Of a DNA stretch of 64,000 nt, positions 36,006 through 50,509 are shown one piece after another. Both the position numbers and the translations under genes were made by a program. Position 1 is the first letter of the stretch. Each line of letters opens with the position of its first letter. The notes beneath the pieces were generated by a model. It was given only the letters and a program-made list of their open reading frames with translations. It did not search any database and had not been told where the DNA came from. This stretch comes from Megamerina dolium (Eukaryota; Arthropoda; Insecta; Diptera; Megamerinidae), in the NCBI GenBank assembly GCA_963854835.1, contig OY978528.1, positions 12,122,242 through 12,186,241 on the forward strand. Reading direction: 5' to 3'.

Positions 36006-36872
36006 CAGGGAAGACCAAAATATGTATGAAAGAATCAAAATAAATATTTATGCGATCGAACAAAAACATCATATCAAAACATAAAATCGTTTCTAAAAAG
36101 TTTTTTAAAAACTTCGAATGTTCAATTTATTGTTTACACATTTTTGAACAGATTCCCGATTTTTTACGGTTTCGGTAAAGGGAATAACAGACCTATTGGA
36201 GGTTAAATTTATTGTTTTCGTTACTTAGATGAAACATTTTCGAGTTTTTTGTTAAGAAAAAATTGATGAATTTAATTTTGATTTAATTTAATAAAATCTA
36301 TCAAAAATATTATGACACTAGTTCACTTGAAAAGTTCATTAATTCTCTTTTTTTAGTTTTGTAGCGTCAAAATTTGCTTGATTTGGTATAGAAGAGATAA
36401 ATAAAAAATTGCATAATTTGAGTGTTTAAAATTTTTAAAATTATTTTTCGGTTATTAAAACAAAGAAAAAAATTGTTATTAAACACCACAATTAATCAGC
36501 ACAAAATGAATTATATTCGTTTTTCAGTTTGAATCGATTAATAATTAATTTGATTTTCATTGGTTTTTCTGTATATGTGCGAAAGAGATGACCGTATTTT
36601 GCAAATGTCAGAATTTATTGTATGAATGCGTTGTGCATATATTGCGAATATGACAAGCAATGCTGCCAGATATATGTACAATTATTGATTCACTAGATAT
36701 TTTTTCTTGAATTTCTGTCTATATATATTTTTTTTTTCAAAAAATATACATGAACATGTTTGGAAAAAATTAAAAATTGACAAAATATGCTCAAATTAGC
36801 AAAACGCTATAAATTCTCCAAATAAGCAATATAAACAAACAATATAAAAAAATCATATTTTGGTCTTACCTG
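36006..36872. mobile_element. Non-autonomous hAT-like transposon, 867 bp
   Basis: Both ends carry a 19-bp terminal inverted repeat: CAGGGAAGACCAAAATATG on the left and CAGGTAAGACCAAAATATG as the inverse of the right end (one mismatch). The flanking 8-bp sequences are GTTATGAT (35998-36005) and GATATGAT (36873-36880), seven of eight identical, as expected of an 8-bp target duplication. CAGGG ends with 8-bp duplications are typical of the hAT superfamily. The interior has no transposase frame. Confidence 0.8.
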
Positions 36873-38299
36873 GATATGATGAATGAAAAAAGGAAGAACC
36901 AATTTAACTACTAAACGGCAGCTGCTATATTCTATTTACTATACTTATGTTCATTGATTAATATAAATAATTCAAATATGATAATATTGAATTCATAAAT
37001 AATTTATATTCTTTTTTTTTTTCGTTTCAATTTTGAATAGATAAATACTTAAATTTACAGGGAGCCCTCATTAAAACGGGGGGGAAAAAAAATAAAAACA
37101 TAAATGGAAAACAATTATAGTGTAAATAGTTCTATTCCACAAGTGTTAGTCGTAACAAAAAAAAAAAAAAACTTGATTATAACTATTATTACTACTATAT
37201 GTGTATTCAGCACATGTCAAACACATAATCTACAAGTTAATCAATTCGTTATATGTATGATATTTATTATAAAATTCTTAAACTGTTTTGATCATACGCG
37301 CAAACACATACACAATATCTCACACATTTATAACGAGTTAACACATTTTTAACGAGTTGCCCATCACAGTTGCACACACACACACACAAGTGCTATTAAT
37401 ACATACACAAACGCATGAATATGTACGATATGTATGTACATCGATCAAATGATTGATTATGATACAATACGTATAATGACGTACCGTTAGCTATGCGTCT
37501 ATTGTGCTTTAAGCGCTGCCTGTGGGTTAATTTGTTGAAGAGTATATTAAATATGAGCTTCATCAAATGATTTATTCACTTTTTTGTTTGAGTCATCATT
37601 ATGTAGTAGGAATACCAACTCGTAAAATAAAGTTAAAAAAAAACCCTCTTTTGAACTTCTTCCGTTCTGCTCATTCATTCATTATGTTCTAATATTTATG
37701 TATGTATGACGTGTAATCAGACATAAATGTCTTGCTTCGATTTGTGTTTCTCTCCTATATTCTTCATAATAAAATATGCGTTCACAACTTTAGAGTTACG
37801 AATGAGTAGGGTGCCGAAAAATATATTTTCATCAAATTTGCTTTCCGTTTATGGGACATTCCACTGTATACCTACCATCGATAACTGAATTATGAATATT
37901 TTCTATCATATAAAGGGTGTTTTTCTTAAAGTTTTTTGCCTACCAATTGAAATTAAACGTCAAAAAATTGATTGAACTAAACTAAAGTCCTTAATACTCA
38001 GCAAGATCTGTCACTTCTTCACGTTTTTTTGTCACTTCGAAGATTGCTTTCGTTTACAGTCAACATAATATCTCAGCCCAATGGGATATTAAGCGAATTA
38101 TGTATAGATTTCTGTCTTCTTGTTCACAAGCGCAAAGCGTCAGTCCGTACAAATGACGCGCAGTGCAAAAAAAAAAAAAATTATATTGCGGTTTTTGATC
38201 GTACTGTTGTAGAAGAAGTCTATAATTTTGCTTCAGTCCACTTCATGGAAAATTGTGAGAAAAGCCCTCTGACCCGTATTCTTATACAACCTAACTCGT

Positions 38300-38960
38300 T
38301 GAAAAATTGAATTTTATATAAACATCACTTTTGTAGAAGAACCCCCCCAAAGGGGTTAATGTATTTGAGTTAAATTAATGGGGTCTGGCACACATTGTAT
38401 CAATCCAGAGACGATTTTTGAGCATTTACTAGGTTATTGGGTCATTTATTGAAAATATATTGTATGAAAAGGTTCATTAAATTAACGGGGGGTTTATTCC
38501 TCTAGGAACAGTCTGGTAGTGGTGGTAGTGAATTTTATAAAAATAATTACAGTTTTCTAGAACAATCCGCTAAGAGATAATGATAAGTGTAGAAATGTAG
38601 TGTGGTAAGTGTAGAAAAAATATTGTGGAGTCAAAATTATTGGGTGTCGATGATACCCTAGTCGATGCCCTAAAGACGTAGGCAATTACGGAACTATTTA
38701 CTGATTTTCAGGTATTTTTAAGCTCATTTTGTAGGAAATCTTCCATAAGGAAGAAGATAAGTTCAGTAAAAAAATATTGAATAGGAAAACATAAAGACGA
38801 TCGTTCATATAATATATAATATCCCTCTAAGGGCACTCTGGGATCAGTGGGAGTGAATAAGTATATTCAGAAAAAGTGTTGAAGAGGAAATAGTAAAAAA
38901 TTTCGCTCATACATTTTAACTCGCTAGAGGGAAATTTTAGTATTTTAATGAACTTTCAAA
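38300..38960 (-). repeat. Degenerate ~150-bp tandem repeat, family B (inverse orientation)
   Basis: Blocks such as CACTTTTGTAGAAGAACCC...AAAGGGG (38325-38357) and CTCATTTTGTAGGAAATCTTCC (38722 onward) are the inverse of CCCTACAAAATTGATG-type blocks at 60150-60950. Several diverged units occupy about 650 bases. Confidence 0.55.
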
Positions 38961-39929
38961 TTTCTTTTTTAGGTTATGGACGAAATGCGACCTTATCGTG
39001 TCAAATCAACTTAGGATTCCAATTCTCTGATTCCAAAAATGTATAAAAAAATGTTCATATCATCTGCTGGATCAGAACATATTTCTCGTATGCCTCCATT
39101 ATCGCTTTCGTAGTTGAGTAAATAAGTAAATTAGTTCAAATTTAACATCCCTGCATTGTGAACGATTGCAAAATATTTGCATCAGTTGTGACGTTCATTT
39201 GTACGAAAAATTCAATAAATTCAAATTAATTTTATGTTTGTTTAAAACTATGATACTCTAAAAAAACATCCTTTTAAAACATCTTTAGATTACCATTAGA
39301 CACGATTAGATTTAATGGTACTCAATGGCAGTCTCAATTCTTCGCATATATTGTATTTTTTTCTTTGTATAGTTTGAACTTTAAAACTTCTAATTCTAAT
39401 TTATACCTCAGCACATCATTGAAACTCTTAAATAAATCATGAATGTCGAAGAAATGAAGTGTTCGAAATCAAAAATAACCAACAAGAACAACAAGAACAT
39501 TTTTTGCCAATTATGATGTGCAATTTAAGAATCACCAAGATGATTTGGTGCGAAATTATCGCAACAATGGGACAACTACAGATGTTTATAGGCACCGTAG
39601 AACCTTGGCCAAGCCTCTTTTCCAGTGTGATTTTGTGAGTTGAATTTGAATAATATGGGAATCGGAGATACATTTACGATATACATTTATTTCAGCTTTA
39701 TCAAAAAGATATTTCAAAAGCATTTTCGGGCGAATTTTGTTGATGCCCATAAAATTATCATTGCCAATAGTCAAAAAAGTTAATGCGAAAGTCTTGAAAT
39801 TTTCAAAATTATACTGATCTAATATTGAATTCTAAAGAAAATGAAGAAAGGTAGAAGGAGGAAAGGATATTTCGAAGCTTTAAGCTAGTAAGTAAGTATG
39901 AGTATAAGAACAAAACATACCTACATACA

Positions 39930-40567
39930 TAAATTTAAGTTACAGAGAGAAACGATTATTAGAAATCGACACCGAATCGAAACAAACAATTGAGAGACTT
40001 GAGCACTTGGCTCTTGCTCCAATCCGGTTGTGGCTAAAAACCAAGTTTCAAATGCAATAGCTAACAGACAGCCAAAACCAAACTTGCAGACAGGCAGTGG
40101 CAACAGTTTGTAACGATTGAGCGAAGTGAACGGACGTGTTAAGCGGCTAAAACGAAGAAACAAAATAAAAATCGTGACCAAACGTAGCGTAAAGTGGTGA
40201 AACACGAATGTTAACAGTGTTCAATCGCAAACGAACATGGTATGTACTACCAAATGCGTTGTGCGTTGCCAAAACAAATCGTCAAACACGCAAGAAACCA
40301 GACAAAGAATAAGTTGAGTTGTGCAATTGTGCGGTGATACCACGTGAACTAAGCAACTGTTGCAGCAAGGTTGTTATACGTATGATCTCTTATACGATTT
40401 TGTTTCGTCGTTTGCATCCGTCGTTCATGTTGCAGCAGCAGCAGCAGCAGCATCAAGAGCATCAACCTTGATGGTGCAACGCGCAAATGTTTCGTCACAT
40501 AACCATTTAGTTAGGCATGGTCCGTCGCGGAAGACGGTCGACGGCCGGTACTAATAGAGTCGCGAAA
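39930..40567 (+). other. Probable 5' UTR and promoter of the receptor gene
   Basis: Base composition becomes less AT-rich here than in the surrounding DNA, and the stretch leads into the receptor start. It contains a (GCA)n tract near 40433-40450 and several upstream ATGs. No separate gene is supported; frames on both strands look like by-products of the composition. Confidence 0.4.
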
Positions 40568-42488
40568 ATGACAGCGACTCGTTTCAAAAAACGCGCTCTC
40601 TGCCTGGTGATTAGTGTAATTTTTGTGATGCGAATCCAACCGATGGCATTGGCATTAGATGCGGCTGCGCTAGCGAATTATGCAGACGGTTCTGCGGTAT
40701 CGGTTGGCCGCACCGCACACGAGCCCAAATTCGGTGAACGTTTATTGCCATTGCGTAAGAAAAATCTTAGTGCTTTAAAAGTGGGTGCTATGGCATCTGC
40801 ATCAACAATGCCACCACCAATACCACAATCACCATCACCATCATCCACAGAGAAAAATGTAAATAATCCATTTAAACAAAATACGAATAATTATATTGTA
40901 AGTCATGAAATTAGTGCTAATAAAATTCATAATAATATGACCGAACAAAATGAAGATGCTCTGGTGTTAGATCAAGATTTTTACACAGCAACAGTGACTA
41001 TTCCGGACGAAGATGATGGTGATGGTTCGACTGTGAAAACGGAACAATCGAAAATGTTGAATCGCCGCGAAGATATTAATATCATTGAGTCGACATTGGG
41101 AGAGTCGACAAAATTTGCTAAAACATCGAATATTTCAAAAGCGGATCGTTTGGTTGTAATGTCAACGGAATTTTTTATTGTGCCAACAAGTTCAACGACG
41201 TCGACACCGACAACCAATTCGCCGATACGGCCAAAATCACGTGGCATGCTGCCGGGCCGCGAGATGATGCCACCACCACCACTACCGCCGACAACACCAA
41301 GTATACGGCCGGTGTTGGTGATTGCTCCGAAAAATGTACAACAATCGAATAATGCATCTGTGACGCCACCGACAGTACTATCAACGCAACAATCACTGAC
41401 TGGATTGCGCAAAGAGCCGTGGGTTGTGCCGGTCTTGGTGTTGGCATCGTTGACAATGTTTATGATGGGTGCCTTTGAAATTTTTGTGCTCTTCAAAGCT
41501 TGGCGTACATCACCATCGCGACGACATCTCTTCTTGGGACAAATGCTGCTTTTGGGTCTTTTTGCATGCGCCGGCCTTGGTGCCATTATCACTGCCCAGC
41601 CCTCATTACTCAGTTGCGGCACGATACGATTCGGTGTCGGTGTCTCATATGCTCTAGTGTTTGCAGCTTTACTTGTCAAATGTGTGTTTCTAATTAGTTT
41701 GAATGGTGGCGTCTATCTGCCAGCACCCTATCAAGGATTGCTGTTGCTTTTCGCCGTACTCATTCAAGTGGCCATTGGCGCACAATGGCTACTCACTCAA
41801 CCGCCAGAGTTGTACACGATCAATGTGCCGATTGTGGGTAGCAGTCTGTTGTCAACAAGTCTTTCGAGCAACTCCATTGCATCGTCATCCTCAGGCTTTG
41901 CGGCTCTCTTGCACACTTCGCCCCATCCAGCGGTGGCAGGCGGAGATCTGTATACACGTTTCGCAGCTGCCGGCACCACACTTATACCGCTGTGCAATAC
42001 ACAATTCTCCGAATTATTACTATCGCTTATTTACATATTCTTCTTGATTGTATTTGTCGCTGTGCTGGCGATTAAGTCGCGCGGCATACGCGATAACTAT
42101 CGGGAGGCCACTTACATTGGCTTGGCCATTGGAGGCGCCATTCCAATTTGGCTCGGTTGGATGCTATGTGGATTAGCTGTGGCTGAACGGCATAAAGATG
42201 CTTGCATTGCATTCGGTTTAATTGCCACTTCGGCTACGGTCTTTCTAGTGATGTTCATGCCCAAGGGACGACAATTAGCCGCAATGGGCAAAGAAGGATT
42301 GTACGTTGAGGATCGCGAGGAACAATTTAGTTCGCTGAGTCGCGCAGGTTCCGGTTATTCGCCATCGTTTTTTCATTTTAAGCCGCTTAAGTATGGCGTC
42401 ATGAGCGGTGGCGGCATGCAGAGCTCCGCAACGAATGCTGGAAATGGAGCTAATATGAAACATTGTTCCAATGCCATAAATGGCGGTG
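40568..42488 (+). CDS. Seven-transmembrane class C-like orphan receptor, 5' exon only
   Basis: An uninterrupted exon. Start at 40568 (GAAAATGAC, good fly context) puts the signal peptide at the N-terminus; an in-frame ATG at 40517 would add 17 basic residues. Counting from that upstream Met: hydrophobic signal 25-47, a Ser/Thr/Pro-rich extracellular region to about 298, and seven membrane segments near 301-327, 338-360, 367-395, 402-426, 495-520, 530-554 and 562-582. A Cys before TM3 (SCGTIRF) and one before TM5 (LCNTQF) could form the usual disulfide. TM7 ends FMPKG, like the FxPK of class C receptors. No Venus-flytrap ligand domain is present, as in GPRC5/boss-type orphans. The last bases read GGTG|GTGAGT, a splice donor, so the in-frame stop at 42494 is intronic and further exons lie downstream. 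The ligand is unknown. Confidence 0.85.
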
Positions 42489-45400
42489 GTGAGTAAATGC
42501 ATATGGTGTTTGTTCAATTCAACAATTTTCATTGTTAAAAGCGAAAAGAAATTTGTCACAATCGAAATGGACCTTTTTTTTTGTTTTTTGCCTAAAATAA
42601 TATGAAATGAAATGACGGCTGGTAGGCGTTTCGAAATTTTGAATGCAGATCTGCTTAGTTTATGTTCAAGGTGTAGTTGTACACTTGACATGCACTTTCT
42701 GATTTGATTTTCTTCATATACTTACATACTATACGTATACTAAATATATACTAAATACTAAATAAATACTTGTTAGATCTGTTCAAATGTGAAAAAGTGC
42801 CAAACAAACAAAAAATAATCGTAATAATAAAATTTCCATAAAACGAATTGAAAAACTCGTTGGAAGGGTTACTCGTTGCAAAATTTCGTTCGAATTTTTG
42901 CGTAATTAATAAGGCAAAACTTTTACTGTAGAAAGAAATCATATTTTTAAAATGTCATTCATTTTTCGTACATATCTAATATTGTATACAACAGAGTAAT
43001 TAAAGCTACACAACTAGTGAATATTATGAAAATGTAGGAAATCATTTAAAAGACATTAAAAACAACAAAAAAAAAAAAAAAACGATTTATAAAGTAGGTA
43101 CTCGTATGTATGTAATATATTTTTCGTTAGTGTGGAAGAAAGTGCAATTGTAATTACAGTTACTTACTTAAAATAAACAAAAACGCAGGGAGGAGGGTAA
43201 CAAACGAAACTCATTAAGTGAACCTATATATTTTGTATCCAGCATAACGAATGACAATACCATGTGTATGTATAACGAACGAACAGTTAGTTTTCTAAAT
43301 ATGAATGTGAGTAAGTAAATAAAAATACCTATTCGTATATAATGTGTTGAAAGCATCATTCAATTTCAACAACAAGAACTTGTTTAAAAAAACAATTGCA
43401 CTTTTTAATGAGTGGTGCTTACATAATTACAAAAATATCTTCACTTTTTCTTTTGGTTGCATACAACTGCTGCTATATATAAGCATTGTAGTATTTCTCA
43501 GTTATCAGTTATCTTCTATTAACGATACGACCAATTCTTTAGTTTACTATTAAAATCTTCGAAATGAAATTGAGATTTGATGAACAATATTTTTTTTTCC
43601 AAGTTTAATTAGCATTTTCTAATTTTATCAGCAATGAACTTAAAAAGAGTTTATAGAAATAGGAATGTAATTGTATCAAATTCGAAAATGAATTGAAAAA
43701 GAGTTAAATTGAGAAATGGGAACATTTTGCCTCAACTCGTTAGAAACTTATTATTATGCAAATGAACAATATTTACACTTCTTAAGGTTTTCAATCTAAA
43801 TAGAGACATTCTTGGTTCAACTCCTTTGAAGGCAATTTGATACAATCCAGTAATACCGAAGCACCTTGGGATTTTCAAATTTAATGTATATTTTATAATT
43901 TGACAACTTTCAAGTAGTAGCGTTACAAATTGTAATTGGTGTATTTTTTATTCTGATGTTTTTACTTAATATGGTGAAAAAATTGGCAGTAGTTGAAACA
44001 CTTCGTCGCATAAGAATGAGATTCAACCAAGCTGGCTGCAAAAATATCACTTTTAGATTTTAATTTAAACACCTCATATTTTGGCAAATTCATTTAATTT
44101 TTGGAGTTTTATGCTCAAAGTTTTTTGGTATGGCATTAGTCTTGGGTTGATTTAGAACCTGGTGCATCATTGGAAGGTTTATCTATTAGCGTTTAACATT
44201 TTATATTTTCGATAAATTTGTGATAAACATTTTTTCGTAAATTTCAAATTCATCGTAAGCTATGAAGTTCCTGGGTGCGGAAAATGGTTGTCGAATAAAA
44301 CATATTAGACGGATTTGGATTTTTTAGTAGATGAAATAATTGACGTTTTTAATATAACGTATATAGTATGAGATCGCTTCTTAGACAGCATTTTATAATG
44401 TTATTAGAACACTTTTCTTTTTAAGAAATGATTACCATTTTGATAGAAATATTTTAGTTACATTTTGGAAAGAAATCGTTGAAATTATTTTCTCAATATT
44501 AGAAAAATTTTATCCAAATTGAGTGTTTTTTTAGTGTAAGAAGTGATAAATTTAAATTTAATCTTCGTACAAAAATTTATTGGGCATGGGTCTATATTGG
44601 TCCCTTTTGTTGGCGGTAACTCGATTTCCTTCGTTTTAGAGGAAGCACAGCCCCAATAGAACTCCGGCGCTCAAACAGTGCATTTTTTAGGATGCATCAA
44701 TAGTTTATGAGTCATCTATGAATTAGTATTACGACAAGTGCGACAATTTTACTTATTCACAAAGTCACTGAAGCAGATTTGATTCTCATAATAGAATAAA
44801 ATTTGATGAATTGACAATGAATTGACTTACAACTGTTCAAGCGCCCACTTAATGAACTGACGCCGAAATTAATAGTCCGATTTTTTCTAATTCTTGTGCA
44901 AATTGAACTTGGTTCTGGCCAAGGTTCTTGCACAAAATTTTCCATAAAGTCGATGGGGGCATATGAATGATAATGAATCGATGAATTTCGATCATTTTCT
45001 ACACTAGCCTAAACGAAGACTAGACTAAACAGTCGCATTCTATGCAATCTCGTGGATGGATGGAAGTACAAAAGAGTAAATTTAATTCGAAAGTTTTGAA
45101 TTTTGTTGCGAACAGTCGTCTCAATTGGCCAATGATGTATGCCATAAATGGGACTAAGCTCTCTATAAAAATTGTTTACGGAACATTGATTTGGGAACTA
45201 ATCTTTAATTGTTTTTTTTGTACGATGAAATGTCATAATGCCAGAGTTTCTCTCTATTGAAAAAAAGAGTCTTAGAAAATACGCTGAATATAGGCTTTCG
45301 TTTTTGTGTAAAAAAATACGCAAATATTTTATTGTTCTCATGAGTCGAACATCCTGTATATCAAATACGATATGTGTATACTATATAGAAATACAGCTAC

Positions 45401-48400
45401 TAATAGAATACTAATATGAGAATGAGAAATAAAAAATAAAATTCGACATTTTCATATTTATAGAGCCATAAAAAAAAAATAAACATATTTTACGTTATTG
45501 TTGGTTTTTTTAGACAATTAATTAATTAATTAATTTTTTTTATTCTTAAGATGGTTTATACAATACATAAAAAAAAAACTTTTTGCAGACTAATTTTATT
45601 ATACATTCGAATATATTAATCCCGATTAACTTCTTCTCATTGTTTGTAATTAACATAAGGAACATTTTGTTTTAACCATATTAATTTCCCTTTTTAAAAA
45701 TATTCATATGGGGATTAATATATTCTAGAAATATAGTATATTACTTATACAATTTTACTAATGATCACTGAACTTGTGAGAATTCGAACTCGTGTATGTT
45801 CTCAGCATGGCTAGAATGAAATTATAGAATCTTATTATTTTCAGTGTATTTTTGCAATAATTGGGCAATAATTTTGAGAAATGATTTGTATGATAGTTGA
45901 TTCTTTGCATATTAAAAAATAAATTTAAAATGTTTTGACAAAATTTAAAATTTTTAATTTTCGATGAATAATATACGTAAATGTTACTGGCGCGGTCAAC
46001 AACGATGAACAATATACATATGTGGCTTATGTAAAAATCTGAAAAATCATTGTTGAACAGTGTAATTTTGGACTCTATTACACCATTAGCGGATTATATA
46101 GGATTAGTATTTCTTTCTTTTCCGCTTTATAGAAATAGTGTAATCTTCTTTTGTAATAAATTACGTATGCACATATTTTATTGAAGATTATATTAGTATA
46201 CATATGTGTACTACATATACTATGATACATAAATAGATATAAATGTATGGAGTATATGTTAGATATATGTGTATTCTACTTAAACACTTATGTCGCACAT
46301 GCGAACATAATTGGCATTGTTTGTTGAATGAAAATGGTACGAATACTTAGATCTGGTTTTTAAATGATAGCCAGTGCAGCAGTTAACATATTTCTAACTG
46401 ACACTGACCATATTTGAAATGCTTTTAACACTTAATAAAAATTATTAACACTTTTGTTTTTATTATTATAATTGTACATGTCGTTTTGTTATTTTATTTT
46501 TATTTTTTTGCTTTTATTAACACTTAATTAAGTCATTTAAACCACAATATGTATTTTCACTTTCCCTTACAGCTCCTCATGTTCAGTTTTCAATGACGTC
46601 ATAATTATATGTCTCTTTTGTGTTAATAGGCAACTTGAATTAAATAGCTTGTCTAGTTTGTTGTTGTTGTTGTTGATTTGCTTACTTGTAATAAAACATT
46701 TAATTAGCTTTTATATAAATTTTAAGGTTACATACACATGCACAATAGATCAAGTCGGTCGCAGTGTTAAGGAAATCGTATTTACTATAAACTAAAATCG
46801 TTTAACAAAAGGTTTCACAGTGTTTATAATTAATAAATCTCATAAATTACATAGAGTATTAAGATAAAAATACATTTATAGCATCAATAGTATTTAAAAT
46901 AGCAATAATTCACTTTAAAATACTTGAAATATTGGAAATAAGTGTATATATAAATCATGGTGCCACCACAAATTGCACTAACCTTCAAATTATAATACAT
47001 CTAACATTTAGGGGAGGTTTTGAAATCAAATAGAATAGATAAAATCATCTAAAAAGGATTTTTTTGTGCAAAAATCCTTAAAAGCAGTCATATTTCATCC
47101 CAAATGTATTCAGAATGAAAAAATTGTATCAGAACGCCATCTAGCTTAAATTTTAGAGTTAAGCAAGCATGAGGAATACAATTTTTCCTTAAAAAAGTAA
47201 CAATTTTCTACTTCAAAATGCATGAAGAATGAAGTAGTTTACAGCAACGCTGTTTTTTTTCGGTAATTAAGTGAATTCATAATTTTAAGAAACATTTTAG
47301 CTACACAAAACAGCTTTGTGAGGATTTATGGGGGGAAAATTGTTAAAAAATGTTTATATTCTTGCAAATTTTAATCTTTTGATGCCTACAATTTGATTAC
47401 TACATAGAAGATATTTTGACTAAGGTTATTCTAACGATCGTAGAGTATTTTGGAAAGTGTTGAATTACTTCACATTATTTTTTATGACAATTTAAAGCCC
47501 AAAATGTAAGCGCATACTTTGTTAACTTTGAATTTTTAACCAAAATCGCTATAATATGTGGAACACTGTTGTCGTTTGCAGCTGTCAAATCAATATCGAA
47601 AAAATTATTCATGAAAGACAGGAATGTTATTAATATAGAAAAATTTCGAGTTATTGCAAGTTCTACTATTCAGATTGAAGTCTAAAAGTTAAATACTCGA
47701 TGACGATTTTTTACAGTTAAATTACGGTAAAACTCCATTACAAGCATGGCTGTTAGAATTTCAGAATCTATCTTAATATTTCGATTTCATTGTCTTTATT
47801 TCAAATTGTAAAATATATTATGGGTTGGATATTTGATCATTTTCATATATTTACAAATAACTCAAATTACATATGAAATAGTGTATAACAGACAACATTT
47901 GTTGCTAACACTATGAGCAATCGGTGGGTGGTTAGTTGATGGTTAATAACTTTCACGACAATTATAATATCAAGACCACTCCTATGTACATTGTTCATTA
48001 AATTTTTTATCAGAATATTATTTTAAGCAAACATTTTGAAATTATCAAGCCTTCAGAGGTTTAAATTCTATTGCACAGACATTGCTCTTTAAATACGTGC
48101 CCATATTTTATTTTTAATCCTCTTATAAATAAGACTTTATCAACATAATAAGAACAGAACTACAACAAACACTACCTATGTATGTATGTAAGTGCTCTAT
48201 TACTCTACTTCATAATTATTTCTCAAATGCATTGCATGTAGGTGTATAGTGTTATCGTGATTATTTTACATATTTTCAAGTACTCATAAGTATAATATAC
48301 ATATGTACAAGTAGATTGCTGTGTAATATTTCGTTTTTACATTTTTATTTTGTTCAAGTTTGATTATTAGTGTATAAGTAGATCTGTATATATGTATATG

Positions 48401-49749
48401 AAAGTAGGCTTAGAAGATTAGTGTCTTAGAATGAGTTAAATTCTGAATTGTTGCATTTAGTTTAGAAGCTTAGCATATAGTAAATATTACAAACTTCTTT
48501 TTAGAAAAAAGTCACAAAAAGGTGAACAAATCTCTTATAATTTTTATCTAGACAATAAAGGAATATCATTTTTTAAGGCGGTTCGACTTTTCCATAAGTG
48601 ACCTATGACCTACATACTACAAAAAAAAAAAATTAATATTATTTCAACCTTCATGGCCCTTTACCTCTTTTTATGGCTGATTAGCCCGCTAAAGAAAGAA
48701 GGGTATTTTATTTCTCTCCTATCCTTCGTAACGACTGGCGATTTCATATTACTTGCCCTTAATTTTGTTCAATTTCCATTTTACTCGAATATTTTTTGCT
48801 CATGGCAATTTAATAGCAACATTTTTCTAGAACATGTTCACTTTCATATATTTCACAGTTGAAATATTTGCTATTCATAAAAAAAAGTCTCATTCAAATT
48901 GAATGAACTACAAAAAAAAAACAATTTGCATCGAATTGATAATCTCTTTTCTTCAAAGTCAGTAAAAAAAGAGCTTTCACTAATGACTCGCAGTGACGTC
49001 ACTAAATTTATATACAATAAATTGTATGTTCAACTACTTTTGTACCGACATAAGTGAAATTTGTAAATACTTTGTTGTTGAGATTTAATAATTGTTCTAT
49101 TGTAATGCTTATTATTTTTGAATTTAAATTTTATTGTTTGCATACATATATAATTCTAAAGAATTTATTTCTATTCTAAGTATGTATCTATCTGAGTAGA
49201 AAACTTGCATACTATGTATCTGATTAAATTGGATCAATAGAACTAATAGCCTCATTTTTCAATTTCAATATAAATTCGAATGGACCGTATAACATCAGAC
49301 AATATGATAATCAGGATTGTGTGTATTCATAATATGAAATTAAGATAGACAATGAAAGAGACCGATGCAGAGAAAAGTGTTAATAAATTAAACAACACCG
49401 TTGTTTGTTCTAAAACCGTCATAATCTAACGCTTCTACTTGCTGTATGGCACATTTAGAGAAATAATAGCGATAGCGATTTCTTTGATTATTCGTATTAT
49501 TTACGATATACTGGCAACAACATCATATATAATTAACTAGGCTGAAACGAGCAAATGATTACTACACACTTACATTGTGTACATGCTTATTGTATACAAA
49601 AAAAATATATTTTTACATTTTCTATTGAATGATTTGTCTCTAATTACTGAGATGTTATCGTCTAACTATAGAGGAATATATGAGTGCCTACTCGTACTCG
49701 TATGACGATGAATAAAAAAAAAAAACAGAAAAAGAAAACCATTAAAATA

Positions 49750-49753
<4 letters not shown>

Positions 49754-49809
<56 letters not shown>
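49754..49809. repeat. (TA)28 microsatellite
   Basis: About 56 bases of uninterrupted TA, self-complementary and prone to cruciform formation and length change. Confidence 0.97.
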
Positions 49810-49813
<4 letters not shown>

Positions 49814-50509
49814 CTTTTTGACGCTTCTTACAATACGCTGAATACAATTGCGTTTTACTATGTACCTAGTAGTTAACGAAGCATAAAATGATTCGAGTAC
49901 GAGTATTTCTGCAGTAAGTTTTAAATAATTAAAATATGAATGAACACACATATACTCTTACTAGTTTTCCCCTCTCTTTCTCTCTCTCGCTGTCTCTCAC
50001 TTGAACAATCCATCTTATCTCTAAATGGCAACAATACATTAGAAATGGATGAATAGCCATTGTTATGAGGCAAATTAAAAGTTAATGAATTATTCAAAGT
50101 TAAAAATCTTCTTGTTGTTAATTTCAAAATTAAACATTCATGCCTATTAAATATTTAAATACATATACTTATGCAATACATTTTGTTGTAATCTTTGCAA
50201 AAATCCCAAGAACTTTCAAATATTTAATTTATTGCAATCAGTGTAAAAATCAATATCCGAGTTGTTATTCAATATTGAAATGATCATACAGTTTGCAATT
50301 ATCAAGAATTTAATTTATAATATTATTATATCTGAATCATTGCATGGCACAGGTTGCCATTAAAATTGAAATTAATTATTTGATTAATTTGAATGGAAAT
50401 TAAAACTCTTCATTCACTATTTCCTGTAGCATTTATAGGCTGATGCATTGACATTGCATGGACATTAAGGATCATATGATTACACATTACTTACACCTTC
50501 ACCTTCCCT

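Noticed and set aside
40360..40554. Short plus frame with an Ala run before the receptor
   Set aside because: Comes from a (GCA)n tract in the presumed 5' UTR. At most an upstream frame, with no independent support.
40981..41679. 232-codon minus-strand frame
   Set aside because: Antisense to the receptor exon. Its Val/Gly/Ser-rich composition mirrors the Thr/Pro-rich sense strand.
42494..42496. Stop codon as the true end of the receptor
   Set aside because: It lies inside an ideal GTGAGT donor context, so it is more likely intronic.
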